From Natrinema versiforme (GTDB lineage: Archaea > Halobacteriota > Halobacteria > Halobacteriales > Natrialbaceae): a DNA stretch of 64,000 nt. Made by a program: the position numbers and the translations under genes. Numbering within the stretch: the first letter of the stretch is position 1; every line of letters begins with the position of its first letter. The DNA is taken from contig NZ_CP040330.1 of assembly GCF_005576615.1 (NCBI RefSeq), positions 2,480,001 to 2,544,000 of the forward strand. The letters run 5' to 3'. The notes beneath the pieces were generated by a model. The model did no database searches. It had not been told where the DNA came from and was given only the letters and a program-made list of their open reading frames with translations. Positions 33,267-44,083 of the stretch are shown one piece after another.

Positions 33267-34958
33267 TTAGTCGTCCGCGGGGGTCTCGCCCCCGTCGGTC
33301 ACGACGTCTTCGGCAGTCTGTTGCTGGCGCATCGGTTCGGGGCTGTGACACTGCCGAACGACGCGCTTGGTCTCCATCGGCGGTTCGTCGGTCATCAGCG
33401 AGACGATGATGGTCACCGCGAAGACGATCGGCAGCGTGATGAGCGCCGACCCGATGGCCGGCATCCACTGGGCCAGCCCCGCCGACAGCGGGGCCTCGAG
33501 CGAGGAGACGTAGTTCGGCACGATCTCGTTGATCATCGGGATCGACCAGCCAACGAGCCCGGTGGTCATGCCGGCGAGTGCGCCCGGACGGTTGGCGTTC
33601 TCCCACCACATCCCGAGGAAGAACATCGGGAACAGCACGGAGCCGGCCAGCGCGAACGCGTAGCCGACGAGCGCGGCGATCGACGACGCGGGGTCGAGTG
33701 CGGCCAGCGTCGTCAGCACGCCGAGCGCGACGATCGAGAGGCGACCGACGAAGATCTGCTGGCGCTGGGTCGCGTCCTCGTTGATGATGTTCGTGTAGAT
33801 GTCGTGGCTGATCGCCGAGGAACCGGCGATGAAGAGGCCGGCGATCGTCGCGATCGCCGCGGCGATCCCGCCGGCCGCGATCAGTCCGACGAACCACTGG
33901 GGCAGGTTCGACAGCTGGGCCGCCAGCACGACGATGACCTCACTGGCTGCACCGGTCATGCCGGGGTCGCCGTAGGTCGGGTTGACGTTCTGCGTGTAGA
34001 GGTCGGTCCCGAACGCCGCGAACGCCGGGGCGCTCCAGTAGAGGATGCAGATGAAGAACAGCCCCCAAACCGTCGACCAGCGGGCCGTTCGTTCGCTCTC
34101 GACCGTGTAGAACCGCACCAGCACGTGGGGCAGTCCGCAGGTCCCGACGATCAGCGAGAACGTGGTCGCGACCCAGAGGTAGTAACTCGAGGTCGCGAAC
34201 GGCTCGGAGAACTCGCTGCCGAGGTCGTCGATCAGCATCCCGTACTCGAGTTGGGGTAGCACCGTCGAGTAGCCGTTCGTGTAGCCGACGACGAGCAGGC
34301 CGACCACGAACGCCAGAATGAGGATGACGTACTGGACAGCCTGGTTCTTCGTCGCGCCCATCATACCGGACAGCGTCAGGTACGCGACGGTGATGATCAT
34401 CATGGCGACGACCATCACCTGGTAGCCGTCGAGGCCGGGGATGAGGCCGCCGTAGTCACCGAAGATGTACAGGCCGACGAGCGCCATGCCCTTTGCCTGC
34501 CCGATGGCGTAGACGAACCCGATGAGGAACGTCGTCACGGCCGCGATGGCGCGTGCGCTGTCGGAGTTGAATCGATCACCGACGAAGTCGGGTGCCGTGT
34601 ACTTCCCGAACCGGCGCAGCTGTGCGGCCATGAAGATCAGGAGGATGAAGTAACCCGTCGTCCAGCCGACGACGTACACCAGCCCGTAGAAGCCGGCCAG
34701 TGCGATCGAGGCCGCCATCCCGAGGTAGGAGGCCGCCGACATCCAGTTCGCGCCGATCGCCATCCCGTTCTCCAGATTCCCGATGGAGCGGCCGGCGACC
34801 CACATGTCCTCGGTGTCGGCCACGCGGAAGACGAAGCCGATGGCGAGGAACAGGCCCAGCATCCCAACCACGAGGAGCGCGGGGAGAATCTTGAACGAGA
34901 TGTCCATCGCCTCCGGGAGGAGACTCTCCTGTAACGGAACGACCGGAACGCCCGTCAT
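33267..34958 (-). CDS. Sodium/acetate-type solute symporter (ActP-like, SSS family), large subunit
   Basis: A 563-residue sodium:solute symporter with 12-13 hydrophobic helices. The N-terminal core has the helix RSIGNLENGMAIGANWMSAA and the SSF signature area ATKNQAVQYVILILAFVVG. It is the VC_2705/ActP-type branch that pairs with a DUF4212 small subunit, encoded just upstream with an ATGA overlap. The context (two acetyl-CoA synthetases upstream) makes acetate or another short monocarboxylate the best guess. Confidence 0.9.
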   Translation of the reverse strand: MTGVPVVPLQESLLPEAMDISFKILPALLVVGMLGLFLAIGFVFRVADTEDMWVAGRSIGNLENGMAIGANWMSAASYLGMAASIALAGFYGLVYVVGWTTGYFILLIFMAAQLRRFGKYTAPDFVGDRFNSDSARAIAAVTTFLIGFVYAIGQAKGMALVGLYIFGDYGGLIPGLDGYQVMVVAMMIITVAYLTLSGMMGATKNQAVQYVILILAFVVGLLVVGYTNGYSTVLPQLEYGMLIDDLGSEFSEPFATSSYYLWVATTFSLIVGTCGLPHVLVRFYTVESERTARWSTVWGLFFICILYWSAPAFAAFGTDLYTQNVNPTYGDPGMTGAASEVIVVLAAQLSNLPQWFVGLIAAGGIAAAIATIAGLFIAGSSAISHDIYTNIINEDATQRQQIFVGRLSIVALGVLTTLAALDPASSIAALVGYAFALAGSVLFPMFFLGMWWENANRPGALAGMTTGLVGWSIPMINEIVPNYVSSLEAPLSAGLAQWMPAIGSALITLPIVFAVTIIVSLMTDEPPMETKRVVRQCHSPEPMRQQQTAEDVVTDGGETPADD

Positions 34959-35449
34959 TCGTCGACACCTCCGTCAGAGCGTTGCTCCGACGAGGCTCGC
35001 GATTCGTCGGATCGCTCACCGCCGTCAGCAGCAGCGGCCTCGCCGCCGCGGCTGGTTCCGCCGGCGGTCGCGTGATCGATGCCGTACTTCTCGTCTAACG
35101 CGTCGCGCTTTCGCGAGTACCAGAACGACAGGATCAGCGCGCTGGTCGGCGCGCCGAAGGCGACGAGGAAGTAGTGCAGCGGGAAGCCGAGCACCGGCAT
35201 CTGCGTCGTCATCGCGTCGGTCGCGAGGTACGTCGCCGTCACCGGGCCCCAGACCGCGAGGATCCAGATGGCGAAGCCGGTCCAGACGATGCGCAGGTGA
35301 TCGCGCATGAACGGCGTACTCGGGTTCAGCAGGTTCACCTCCGAGCCGAGGTAGTCGGTGTTTCGGTGGGCTTGGCCGGCCTGTCCGGCCACGCCACCGT
35401 CCGTTGCGGTTCGGTTGTCGGCTGAGTCGTGAGTGTTATTATCTGGCAT
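34955..35449 (-). CDS. Symporter small subunit, DUF4212
   Basis: A 164-residue small membrane protein. After a polar N-terminus come two helices (IVWTGFAIWILAVWGPVTAT and PLHYFLVAFGAPTSALILSF) and the motif WYSRKRDALDEKYGID, typical of DUF4212. A Gly/Ala/Ser/Asp-rich tail follows. The family regularly precedes ActP-like symporters and is thought to form a two-component carrier with them. It is 59 bp downstream of acs and overlaps the symporter gene. Confidence 0.88.
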   Translation of the reverse strand: MPDNNTHDSADNRTATDGGVAGQAGQAHRNTDYLGSEVNLLNPSTPFMRDHLRIVWTGFAIWILAVWGPVTATYLATDAMTTQMPVLGFPLHYFLVAFGAPTSALILSFWYSRKRDALDEKYGIDHATAGGTSRGGEAAAADGGERSDESRASSEQRSDGGVDE

Positions 35450-35508
35450 ATGTATGCGAATCGTGTGAGTGTGTCGTTGTTGAATCTCGAAAATCGAACG
35501 GCGATCGA

Positions 35509-37485
<1,977 letters not shown>

Positions 37486-37570
37486 GGTACACCCACTCAA
37501 TCGAGTACATCCATAGTAAAGGCGGCCTCTAGTTGTGCAAAATCGACCCGATACTCGGAGGGGAACCTAG

Positions 37571-37588
37571 CATATATTGACTATATTA
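37571..37588 (-). promoter_or_regulatory. AT-rich core promoter region of acs
   Basis: The minus strand has overlapping TATA-like runs (CTAATATAG and CAATATATG) about 85-105 nt before the acs ATG, predicting a leader of about 60 nt. A perfect 14-bp palindrome lies about 25-40 bp further upstream. Confidence 0.45.
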
Positions 37589-37611
37589 GGTCCTGATAGC
37601 CGACCGCCGCC

Positions 37612-37625
37612 CCCGAACGTTCGGG
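37612..37625. promoter_or_regulatory. Perfect 14-bp palindrome upstream of acs (candidate operator)
   Basis: CCCGAACGTTCGGG is a perfect uninterrupted palindrome in the 272-bp gap between the HTH-10 regulator gene and acs, 127 bp before the acs start. It is not followed by a T-tract on the transcribed strand, so it does not look like a terminator. Operator function is inferred from position only. Confidence 0.4.
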
Positions 37626-37757
37626 TTTTCGAGTGCGAAACGGGGGTTCCGAGCGATAACAGATGACAATGAACGTGTATTTTGGCGCTGAATTCGTCCG
37701 GAACCGACGGACTCTCTAGAGACTTAGTCTCGATGGCCGACGGTGTGCGGTCACGGC

Positions 37758-39974
37758 CTACCCGTCCGGATCGTCGAGGAACGTCCGGAGCAGTTCGTGT
37801 TGGCCCTTCCGAAGGTGGTTGTGCAGTGTCGGCGAGGAGACCCCCATTGCGTCGGCGACTTCCTCGGCCGTGCTCTCCCGTGGCCAGTCGTAGTAACCGC
37901 CGAAGTAGGCCGCTCGGAGCGCGGCCTCCTGTCGGTCGGTCAGCCGGTCCTCGAGGCCCTCACGGAACTCGCGGGCCGTCTGGACGGTCCGTTCGGCCTC
38001 GCGTTTCCCGAGCAGTTCGGAGTCGGGAAACGCCGAGCGGAGGCCGTCGATGATCGTCCGGAGGTCGGCGTCGGCCGCGCAGTCGCCGGTGAGCGTCGCC
38101 GCGCCGGCCTCGAAGATCGCTTCGTGGACGGTCACGCCGTACTCGGTCAGCGTGACGATGGGACAGGAGCCCTCGATGACGAACTCGACGCGCCAGCCGT
38201 CCTCGTCGGTCTCGACTAGCCGGCAGTCCTCGATCCCGGGCGCGGCGTCGGCGAGGTCGAAGACGTCGGCGGGCGACGCCCCCTCGAGCCGGACGTAGTA
38301 GAGCTGGGTCGACTCGTCGATCGGGACCAGCGAGTCGAGTTCGAACCGGCAGTCGAGTTGGCGCGAGGCGTCGACGAAAAAGGAGCGGTCGTCCCGACAG
38401 GCGACCTCGAGTTCGATCACGCGATCGGACAACAGGAGGTTCCGCCGGCGAATGGCGGCGATGGCGTAGCCGACCTGTCGGCCGATCGTCGCGAGCCACG
38501 TGCGCTCGTCCTCTCCGAACGCCGCCGGTCGGTCGGTCGCGACCGAGAGCGTCCCGTAGACGGTATCGCCGTACGCGAGCGGGACTTTCGCGACGGCCCC
38601 CGCAAACGAATCGCCGTCCTCGAGCGTCGCCGTCACGTCATCCGCGACCGTAACCGCCTCGTCCCGCGACCGGGCGGTCTCCGTCGGCTCCGCATCCGCA
38701 AGGGACTCGACCGGCTCGTCCGCCCGCCACTCGTCGGGAACGAGCCGCTCGACCGCATCCGGATCGATCCCGCCGGACGCGCGCCACTCCCGGCGGCGAT
38801 CCGAAATCGTCGCCCGGTCGATCCACGCGGCGTCGTAGGCCTCCCCGTCGGTGAGCGCGGTACACGTCGTCGTCTCGACCTCTTCGTGATCGGTCGACTC
38901 GAGCAGCGCGTCGGTCACGTCCCAGTGTCGCCGGGCGACCGCGTACAGCCCCTCGAGTTCGTCGCGGCGCTCCCGGACGGTCTCGAGTTCCTCGTGGGCG
39001 GCCGTTCCGTCGCGGACGAAGACGGCGAAGCCGCGGTGGCGGCCCCGATCGTCCCGCAGCGGCGAGACGACTTCGGTCGCGCGAAAGCGCGAGCCGTCCT
39101 TGTGGACCCGCCAGCCGTCGGTTTCGCAGCCGGACTCCTCGACGGCCCGCGAGAGCGTGCGGTCGGGCGCGCCGTCCTCGACGGCGTCGTCGGTGTAGAA
39201 CGCGGAGACGTGCGTGCCGACGATCTCGCCGGCGCGGTAGCCGAACAGCGCGGCCGCGCTCCGGTTCCAGCGTTCGACGTAGCCGTCCGCATCGAGGCGG
39301 ACGAGCGCGTACCGGTCGCTCGCGGCCAACAGGAGCCGGACGACGCTGTCGTCGCTCACCGCGGGCCCGGTCTGGGGATCGCCGGATCGGGGACCCGACG
39401 GCTCCTCGACGGCGTCGAATGCGTCGACGATCTGGGAGTCGGTCGGCTCGGGCAGGTAGGACTCGAGGGCTTCGAAGCTGCGCCAGCCGCCTGCGGTCTT
39501 GACGACACGGGGGTTCACGTCGTGGTCGACCAGCGCGGTGTGGGCGAAGTACTGGCGGAGATCGCTCGTAGAGATATCGGCGAGACTGCGGTCGTCGGCC
39601 AGTTCGCTCGCTCGTTCGGCGACGTCCGAGACCAGCATCTGTAGCCGGCGGGGCGTCACGGTGAAGATCAGGTCGTCCGTCGAGAGGTCGTTACTGCGGG
39701 CGTAGCGTCGGAGTTCCCGTTCGACGCGGGTCGGCAGGTACGCTGTTCGGGACTCTCGCTCGTCGTCGGTCGGCACCCGGATCAGGTACCGCGGCGGATC
39801 GATCCGTACCTGATCGATATCGTCGATCGTGAGCCGCGTCAACTCGACCGGCCGAAGCCCGACATCCCCGCAGAGCCGGATCACCAGCGCCTCCCGGTAG
39901 GTTTCGGCCGCGTCGAGCAGCGACTCGTACTCCCGCCGCCCGAGTACGTCCCCCACACTCCCCTCGAGACTCAT
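37758..39974 (-). CDS. Bat-type HTH-10 regulator with N-terminal tyrosine recombinase-like domain, PAS and GAF
   Basis: A 738-residue sensor/regulator. Domains by approximate residue: a tyrosine recombinase-like domain (10-180, GDVGLRPVELTRL, TSDLRQYFAH, GGWRSFEALESYL); PAS (215-325, YALVRLDADGYVERWNRSAA); a coiled helix; GAF (350-510); the bacterio-opsin activator associated domain (525-675); and a C-terminal HTH_10 (685-735, LTDRQEAALRAAYFGGYYDW). The recombinase part keeps two Arg and the Tyr but lacks the usual Lys and the His residues, so catalysis is doubtful. ATG 39974 is chosen by a TATA-like box about 36 nt upstream; an upstream in-frame GTG is less likely. It sits between two acs genes and probably regulates them. 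Confidence 0.85.
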   Translation of the reverse strand: MSLEGSVGDVLGRREYESLLDAAETYREALVIRLCGDVGLRPVELTRLTIDDIDQVRIDPPRYLIRVPTDDERESRTAYLPTRVERELRRYARSNDLSTDDLIFTVTPRRLQMLVSDVAERASELADDRSLADISTSDLRQYFAHTALVDHDVNPRVVKTAGGWRSFEALESYLPEPTDSQIVDAFDAVEEPSGPRSGDPQTGPAVSDDSVVRLLLAASDRYALVRLDADGYVERWNRSAAALFGYRAGEIVGTHVSAFYTDDAVEDGAPDRTLSRAVEESGCETDGWRVHKDGSRFRATEVVSPLRDDRGRHRGFAVFVRDGTAAHEELETVRERRDELEGLYAVARRHWDVTDALLESTDHEEVETTTCTALTDGEAYDAAWIDRATISDRRREWRASGGIDPDAVERLVPDEWRADEPVESLADAEPTETARSRDEAVTVADDVTATLEDGDSFAGAVAKVPLAYGDTVYGTLSVATDRPAAFGEDERTWLATIGRQVGYAIAAIRRRNLLLSDRVIELEVACRDDRSFFVDASRQLDCRFELDSLVPIDESTQLYYVRLEGASPADVFDLADAAPGIEDCRLVETDEDGWRVEFVIEGSCPIVTLTEYGVTVHEAIFEAGAATLTGDCAADADLRTIIDGLRSAFPDSELLGKREAERTVQTAREFREGLEDRLTDRQEAALRAAYFGGYYDWPRESTAEEVADAMGVSSPTLHNHLRKGQHELLRTFLDDPDG

Positions 39975-40005
39975 CGATTCTGTTCGGCCATTCTGGCGGC
40001 GCGAA

Positions 40006-40015
40006 CATAATTGTA
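40006..40015 (-). promoter_or_regulatory. TATA box of the HTH-10 regulator gene
   Basis: The minus-strand run TACAATTATG is centred about 36 nt before ATG 39974, allowing a leader of only about 10 nt. Confidence 0.4.
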
Positions 40016-40106
40016 TCGCCACTGAACAACGTTTCTGGCAGATACTCGATTGCAGTGGGCAATAGCCGAGGAGAGTACGTTTCGCGATCGTCGGAACAGC
40101 GAAATC

Positions 40107-42107
40107 CTATCGGATCGATCCGTCGGGGTCGCCCTCCTCGCCGATCTCGGCCTGGATCTCGCCGACGATCTCCGGGTTTCGCAGGGCGCTGGTATCGCCG
40201 AGTTCCTCGCCGTTCGCGACGTCCTCGAGCAGGCGGCGCATGATCTTGCCCGAGCGGGTCTTGGGCAGTTCCGGGGTGAAGATCACCGCTTCGGGCCGAG
40301 CGATCGGGCCGATCGCGGACTCGATGTTGTCGCGGATCGCGCACCGGACCGCCGCGTCGGAGTCGTGACCGCTCTCGGTGCTCACGTACGCGTAGACCTC
40401 GGTGTCCCCGGTCGGACTCGAGCGACCGACGACGGCGGCCTCGGCGACGCCGTCGACATCGGCGATCGCGCTCTCGATCTCCATGGTGCCGAGCCGGTGG
40501 CCGGAGACGTTGATGACGTCGTCGACCCGCCCGAGGACGGTGATGTAGCCGTCCTCGTCGATCCGGGCCGTATCGCCGCTGAAGTAGCGCCACGCGTCCT
40601 CGTCGGGATCGGAGAACCGCCGCCAGTACTCCGTGACGAACCGCTCGTCGTTGTCGTACAGCGTGCGGGCCATCCCCGGCCACGGGCGGGCGATCGTGAG
40701 ATAGCCCGTCTCGCCGGGGTCGACCTCGTCGCCGGCTTCGTCGACGATTCGGGCGTCGATTCCCGGCAGCGGCGGGCCGGCGGAGCCGGGCTTCATCTCG
40801 TCGAGTCCCGGTAGCGTCGAGATCGTGACCGCGCCGGTCTCGGTCTGCCACCACGTGTCGACGACCGGGCAGTCGCCGCCGCCGATGTGTTCGCGATACC
40901 AGTTCCACGGGCGCGGGCTGATCGGCTCGCCGACGGTGCCGAGCAGCCGCAGCGACGACAGGTCGTGGGCGTCAGGGTAGTCCGATCCCCACTTCATGAA
41001 CGCGCGAATGGCCGTCGGCGCGGTGTAGAAGACATCGACGGCGTTCCGGTCGACGATCTCCCAGAGCCGATCGCGGTCGGGATAGTCCGGTGTTCCCTCG
41101 TACATCACCGTCGTCGTCCCCAGCGCGAGCGGGCCGTAGACGATGTAGGAGTGACCGGTGATCCAGCCGATGTCGGCCGCACACCAGTAGGTGTCCTCGG
41201 GTTTGACATCGAGGACGGCGTGGCTCGTCCACGCGACGTGGGCGAGATAGCCCCCCGTCGAGTGGACGACGCCCTTCGGCTCGCCAGTGGTCCCGGAGGT
41301 ATACATCAGGAACAGCATGTCCTCGGCGTCGCGGGACACCGGCTCGACGGTCGCGCCGGCGAACTCGTCGCGGAGGTCGTGATAGTCCCACTCGTCGTCG
41401 CCGAGGACGTGGGGCAGGTCGTCGCCGAGCCGATCCACGACGACGGTTCGAACGTCCTGCTCGAGGCCGATGCGGGCGTTGTCGGCCTTGCTCTTCTGGT
41501 TGAAGGCGTCGCCCCGGCGGTAGTAGCCGTCGCAGGTGACCAGATACTCGCTGTCGGCCGCGTCCATCCGCGTCGCGAGCGCGTCCGCGGAAAGCCCGGC
41601 GAAGACCACGCTGTGGGGTGCGCCGATGCGGGCACACGCCAGCATGGCGATCGGCAACTCGGGGATCATCGGCAGGTAGATCGTCACCACGTCGTCTTCC
41701 TCGACGCCGAGGTCCCGTAACGCCGCCGCGAACTCGTTGACCTCGACGTAGAGGTCCCGATAGGTGTAGGTCCGGCGCTCGCCCTGCTTGCCCTCCCAGC
41801 GGATCGCGGCGTGGTTCTTGCGCCCCGACTCGAGGTGTCTGTCCAGACAGTTGTACGAGGCGTTGAGGCGTCCGTCCGCGAACCAGCGATAGAAAGGGGC
41901 GTCTGCCTCCTCGAGGACGGTGTCGTAGGCCTCGTCCCACGAGAGGAGGTCGGCCGCGCGGTTCCAACACTCCGGCCAGTTCGTCTCGAACGCCTCGTGG
42001 ATCCCCGGATCGGAGACGTTCGCCTGCTCGACGAACGACTCGGGCGGGGTGTGGGTAGGTCCGATGGGTGCGGACGCGTCTCGGTCCCACCCGTTCCGAT
42101 CGACCAT
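40107..42107 (-). CDS. acs: Acetate--CoA ligase (second copy)
   Basis: A 666-residue paralogue of the acs at 35509-37485, closely similar throughout, with the same P-loop (FLMYTSGTTGEPKGVVHSTG), DTWWQTETGA, GRVDDVINVSGHRLGTMEIE and catalytic Lys (KTRSGKIMRRLL). The N-terminal 20 residues differ. Differences are spread evenly and it is intact, so it is an old duplication rather than a pseudogene. The two copies flank the HTH-10 regulator. They may differ in affinity or in preference for acetate versus propionate; sequence alone does not tell. Confidence 0.94.
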   Translation of the reverse strand: MVDRNGWDRDASAPIGPTHTPPESFVEQANVSDPGIHEAFETNWPECWNRAADLLSWDEAYDTVLEEADAPFYRWFADGRLNASYNCLDRHLESGRKNHAAIRWEGKQGERRTYTYRDLYVEVNEFAAALRDLGVEEDDVVTIYLPMIPELPIAMLACARIGAPHSVVFAGLSADALATRMDAADSEYLVTCDGYYRRGDAFNQKSKADNARIGLEQDVRTVVVDRLGDDLPHVLGDDEWDYHDLRDEFAGATVEPVSRDAEDMLFLMYTSGTTGEPKGVVHSTGGYLAHVAWTSHAVLDVKPEDTYWCAADIGWITGHSYIVYGPLALGTTTVMYEGTPDYPDRDRLWEIVDRNAVDVFYTAPTAIRAFMKWGSDYPDAHDLSSLRLLGTVGEPISPRPWNWYREHIGGGDCPVVDTWWQTETGAVTISTLPGLDEMKPGSAGPPLPGIDARIVDEAGDEVDPGETGYLTIARPWPGMARTLYDNDERFVTEYWRRFSDPDEDAWRYFSGDTARIDEDGYITVLGRVDDVINVSGHRLGTMEIESAIADVDGVAEAAVVGRSSPTGDTEVYAYVSTESGHDSDAAVRCAIRDNIESAIGPIARPEAVIFTPELPKTRSGKIMRRLLEDVANGEELGDTSALRNPEIVGEIQAEIGEEGDPDGSIR

Positions 42108-42245
42108 ATCTCGTCCGAACCGTGGATGGTCAGGGGAATAAACGTTCCTCCAAATCGCCAGCCGGTGGGCAGAGACGGACGGCGCTGCGCAATCGTTCGC
42201 GAGAATCCATCCCCCAACAGTGTGGTCGGTCCCGCTCGAGGTCGG

Positions 42246-42743
42246 CTACGGTTCGTCCGTCGTCGAGTCGATATCGACGATTTCCTCGGTACCGTCGGTA
42301 TCGTGCCGGCGAACGACGTACACGTCGTAGCGCTGGTCGTTCGCGACCGGGCTCCCGACGCTCGACTGGGGCGCGATCACCGAGCCAGCGTTCTCCGAGC
42401 CGATGAAAACGACTGACGCCTCGATCTCGCCGGCGACGCGGCGGATCTCGCGGACGACGTTCGTCGTCGACGTCGCGGTCGGCTCGTCGGAGCTGACCCG
42501 CTCGACCCTGACTGTCGCTTCCGGCGCGACATCCGCGGCGCGCGTCTGCATCCCCGCCGCGATCGCCTCCGCGTCGAACGGCTCGCCCTGCGTGATCCAG
42601 CCCCGCTCTCGCGCGTAGTCGGCGTCGTCCGGAATCACCGTCAGGACGACGACCTCCTCGTCGAGCAGGTCGCCGAACGTCGACGCGCGCTCGAGCGCAT
42701 GGGTCGCCAGTTCCGAGCCGTCGAAGGGAACGAGCAGTGACAT
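42246..42743 (-). CDS. UspA-like stress protein, divergent
   Basis: A 165-residue USP-fold protein starting MSLLVPFDGSELATHALERA. The usual C-terminal ATP-binding glycine motif is not present (VVFIGSENAGSVIAPQSSVG stands in its place), so ATP binding is doubtful. It lies 138 bp upstream of the second acs start, in tandem with another USP gene. The role is unknown beyond stress-type regulation. Confidence 0.8.
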   Translation of the reverse strand: MSLLVPFDGSELATHALERASTFGDLLDEEVVVLTVIPDDADYARERGWITQGEPFDAEAIAAGMQTRAADVAPEATVRVERVSSDEPTATSTTNVVREIRRVAGEIEASVVFIGSENAGSVIAPQSSVGSPVANDQRYDVYVVRRHDTDGTEEIVDIDSTTDEP

Positions 42744-42856
42744 ACGACTACGTCACACGACAGCAGTGGTAAATGTTCTCCCTCTACTAACCGGGCACTC
42801 ACATCTGATACCGCCGTCCTGCGGGGTTCGCGACCGATCCGAGCCCGTCGGATTCG

Positions 42857-43279
42857 CTACCCGACAACCAGTACCGGGCGGTCCGCGGTTCTGACGACCC
42901 TATCGACGGTGCTCCCGAGCAGCGCACCCTTGAACGACGAGCGGCCGCGGGAGCCGAGGACGACCGCACCCGCGTCCACCTCGGCCGCGTACTCGAGGAT
43001 CTCCTCGTGGGGAACGCCGGACCGAACCACCGTCTCGACGGCCACGTCGCCCTCGGTCGCCGTCGTCTCGAGATCCGCGAGCCAGTCGTCCGCGCGCTCC
43101 TCGAGGTGTCGGCGGGCCTCCTCGGGGTCGACGATACCGCTGTCGTAATCGGTCCGCTCGTCGACGACGGCGATCCCGTACAGCGGCGCGTCGAACCGCT
43201 GGGCGAGCGCGACCGCGTGGTCGACCGCGGTGGCCGCGGCCTCACTGCCGTCGGTCGCGACCAGAACGGAGTCGTACAT
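42857..43279 (-). CDS. Universal stress protein UspA family
   Basis: A 140-residue UspA protein with MYDSVLVATDGSEAAATAVD and an intact ATP motif VVLGSRGRSSFKGALLGSTV. ATG 43279 is chosen because the fold begins there, although the frame is open 44 codons upstream. It is the third USP gene in 11 kb. It is divergently oriented from the HD protein gene across 133 bp, where I see no special feature. Confidence 0.9.
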   Translation of the reverse strand: MYDSVLVATDGSEAAATAVDHAVALAQRFDAPLYGIAVVDERTDYDSGIVDPEEARRHLEERADDWLADLETTATEGDVAVETVVRSGVPHEEILEYAAEVDAGAVVLGSRGRSSFKGALLGSTVDRVVRTADRPVLVVG

Positions 43280-43412
43280 GGACGTCGATACGGCCCGCCT
43301 CGAGAAAGGCCTATGGCTCGTCGGCCGCCGTCCGGAGACGCTCTCGAAATCCGATCGTCTCTCTGATAGTTCAGAAGGATTGTAGTATCGGCCGGTGCTT
43401 CTCACGGCCACG

Positions 43413-44078
43413 ATGCCACAGGAATTGGCCCCCCTTGCTCGAGCGCTGTCGATGCCCTATTACGACGACGCCCTCCCGGCGCACGATCGGTTCCACGCCA
43501 CCCGCGTCCGAGACCTATCGATTCGGTTGGCAAACGACTGCGAAAGCGCCGTCGAGCGAGACGTCCTCGCTGCGGCGGCCTGGTTCCACGACATCGGTCG
43601 CCCGCTGGAGCGAACGGGCGAGATCGACGATCACGATGCGTGGGGCGCGGCCGAGGCCGCGGACCGCCTCGAGAGAGAAGGTGTCGCGGCGGACCGAATC
43701 GACGCCGTCACGCACTGTATCCGGGCGCACAGTATTCGGGCGAGTTCGCCGGAGCCGGAGACGCTGGAGGCGCGGCTGCTCTTCGACGCGGACAAGTTAG
43801 ACGCCGCCGGCGCACGCGGGATCGTCCGACTGTCCTGTATCGTCGGCGAACGGTCGGGGAGACGGGGCGAACCGTACGCGGTAATCGACGACGCGTCGGC
43901 ATCCGAAGTGGCTGTGTCGGGGCTGCCGGACATCACGCTCCTTCGAGAGTGGGTCGACGAGCGGCTGGACGCGCTGTACACCGAACCCGGACGTCGCCTC
44001 GGCGAGTCCCGCCGGCGGTTCGTCGACGACTTCTTCGCGCGCTTCGAGAACGAGATCGGCGTCGGCGGGACGCAGTAA
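43413..44078 (+). CDS. HD domain phosphohydrolase
   Basis: A 221-residue protein with metal-binding His/Asp pairs of the HD fold: HDRFHATRVRDLSIRL, AWFHDIGRPLERTG, CIRAHSIRAS and LFDADKLDAAGARGIVR. It resembles the YedJ-type HD hydrolases acting on nucleotides; the substrate is not known. ATG 43413 is preferred over an in-frame GTG six codons upstream. It is convergent with the ModE-like gene, 5 bp apart. Confidence 0.85.
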   Translation: MPQELAPLARALSMPYYDDALPAHDRFHATRVRDLSIRLANDCESAVERDVLAAAAWFHDIGRPLERTGEIDDHDAWGAAEAADRLEREGVAADRIDAVTHCIRAHSIRASSPEPETLEARLLFDADKLDAAGARGIVRLSCIVGERSGRRGEPYAVIDDASASEVAVSGLPDITLLREWVDERLDALYTEPGRRLGESRRRFVDDFFARFENEIGVGGTQ

Positions 44079-44083
44079 CTCGG

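Noticed and set aside
37758-39974. Integrase of a mobile element
   Set aside because: The recombinase-like part lacks key catalytic residues and is fused to PAS, GAF and HTH-10 domains. No attachment site, tRNA or phage gene is nearby.
40107-42107. Second acs as a sequence duplication artefact or pseudogene
   Set aside because: The paralogue differs throughout at both DNA and protein level, is full length and keeps all motifs.
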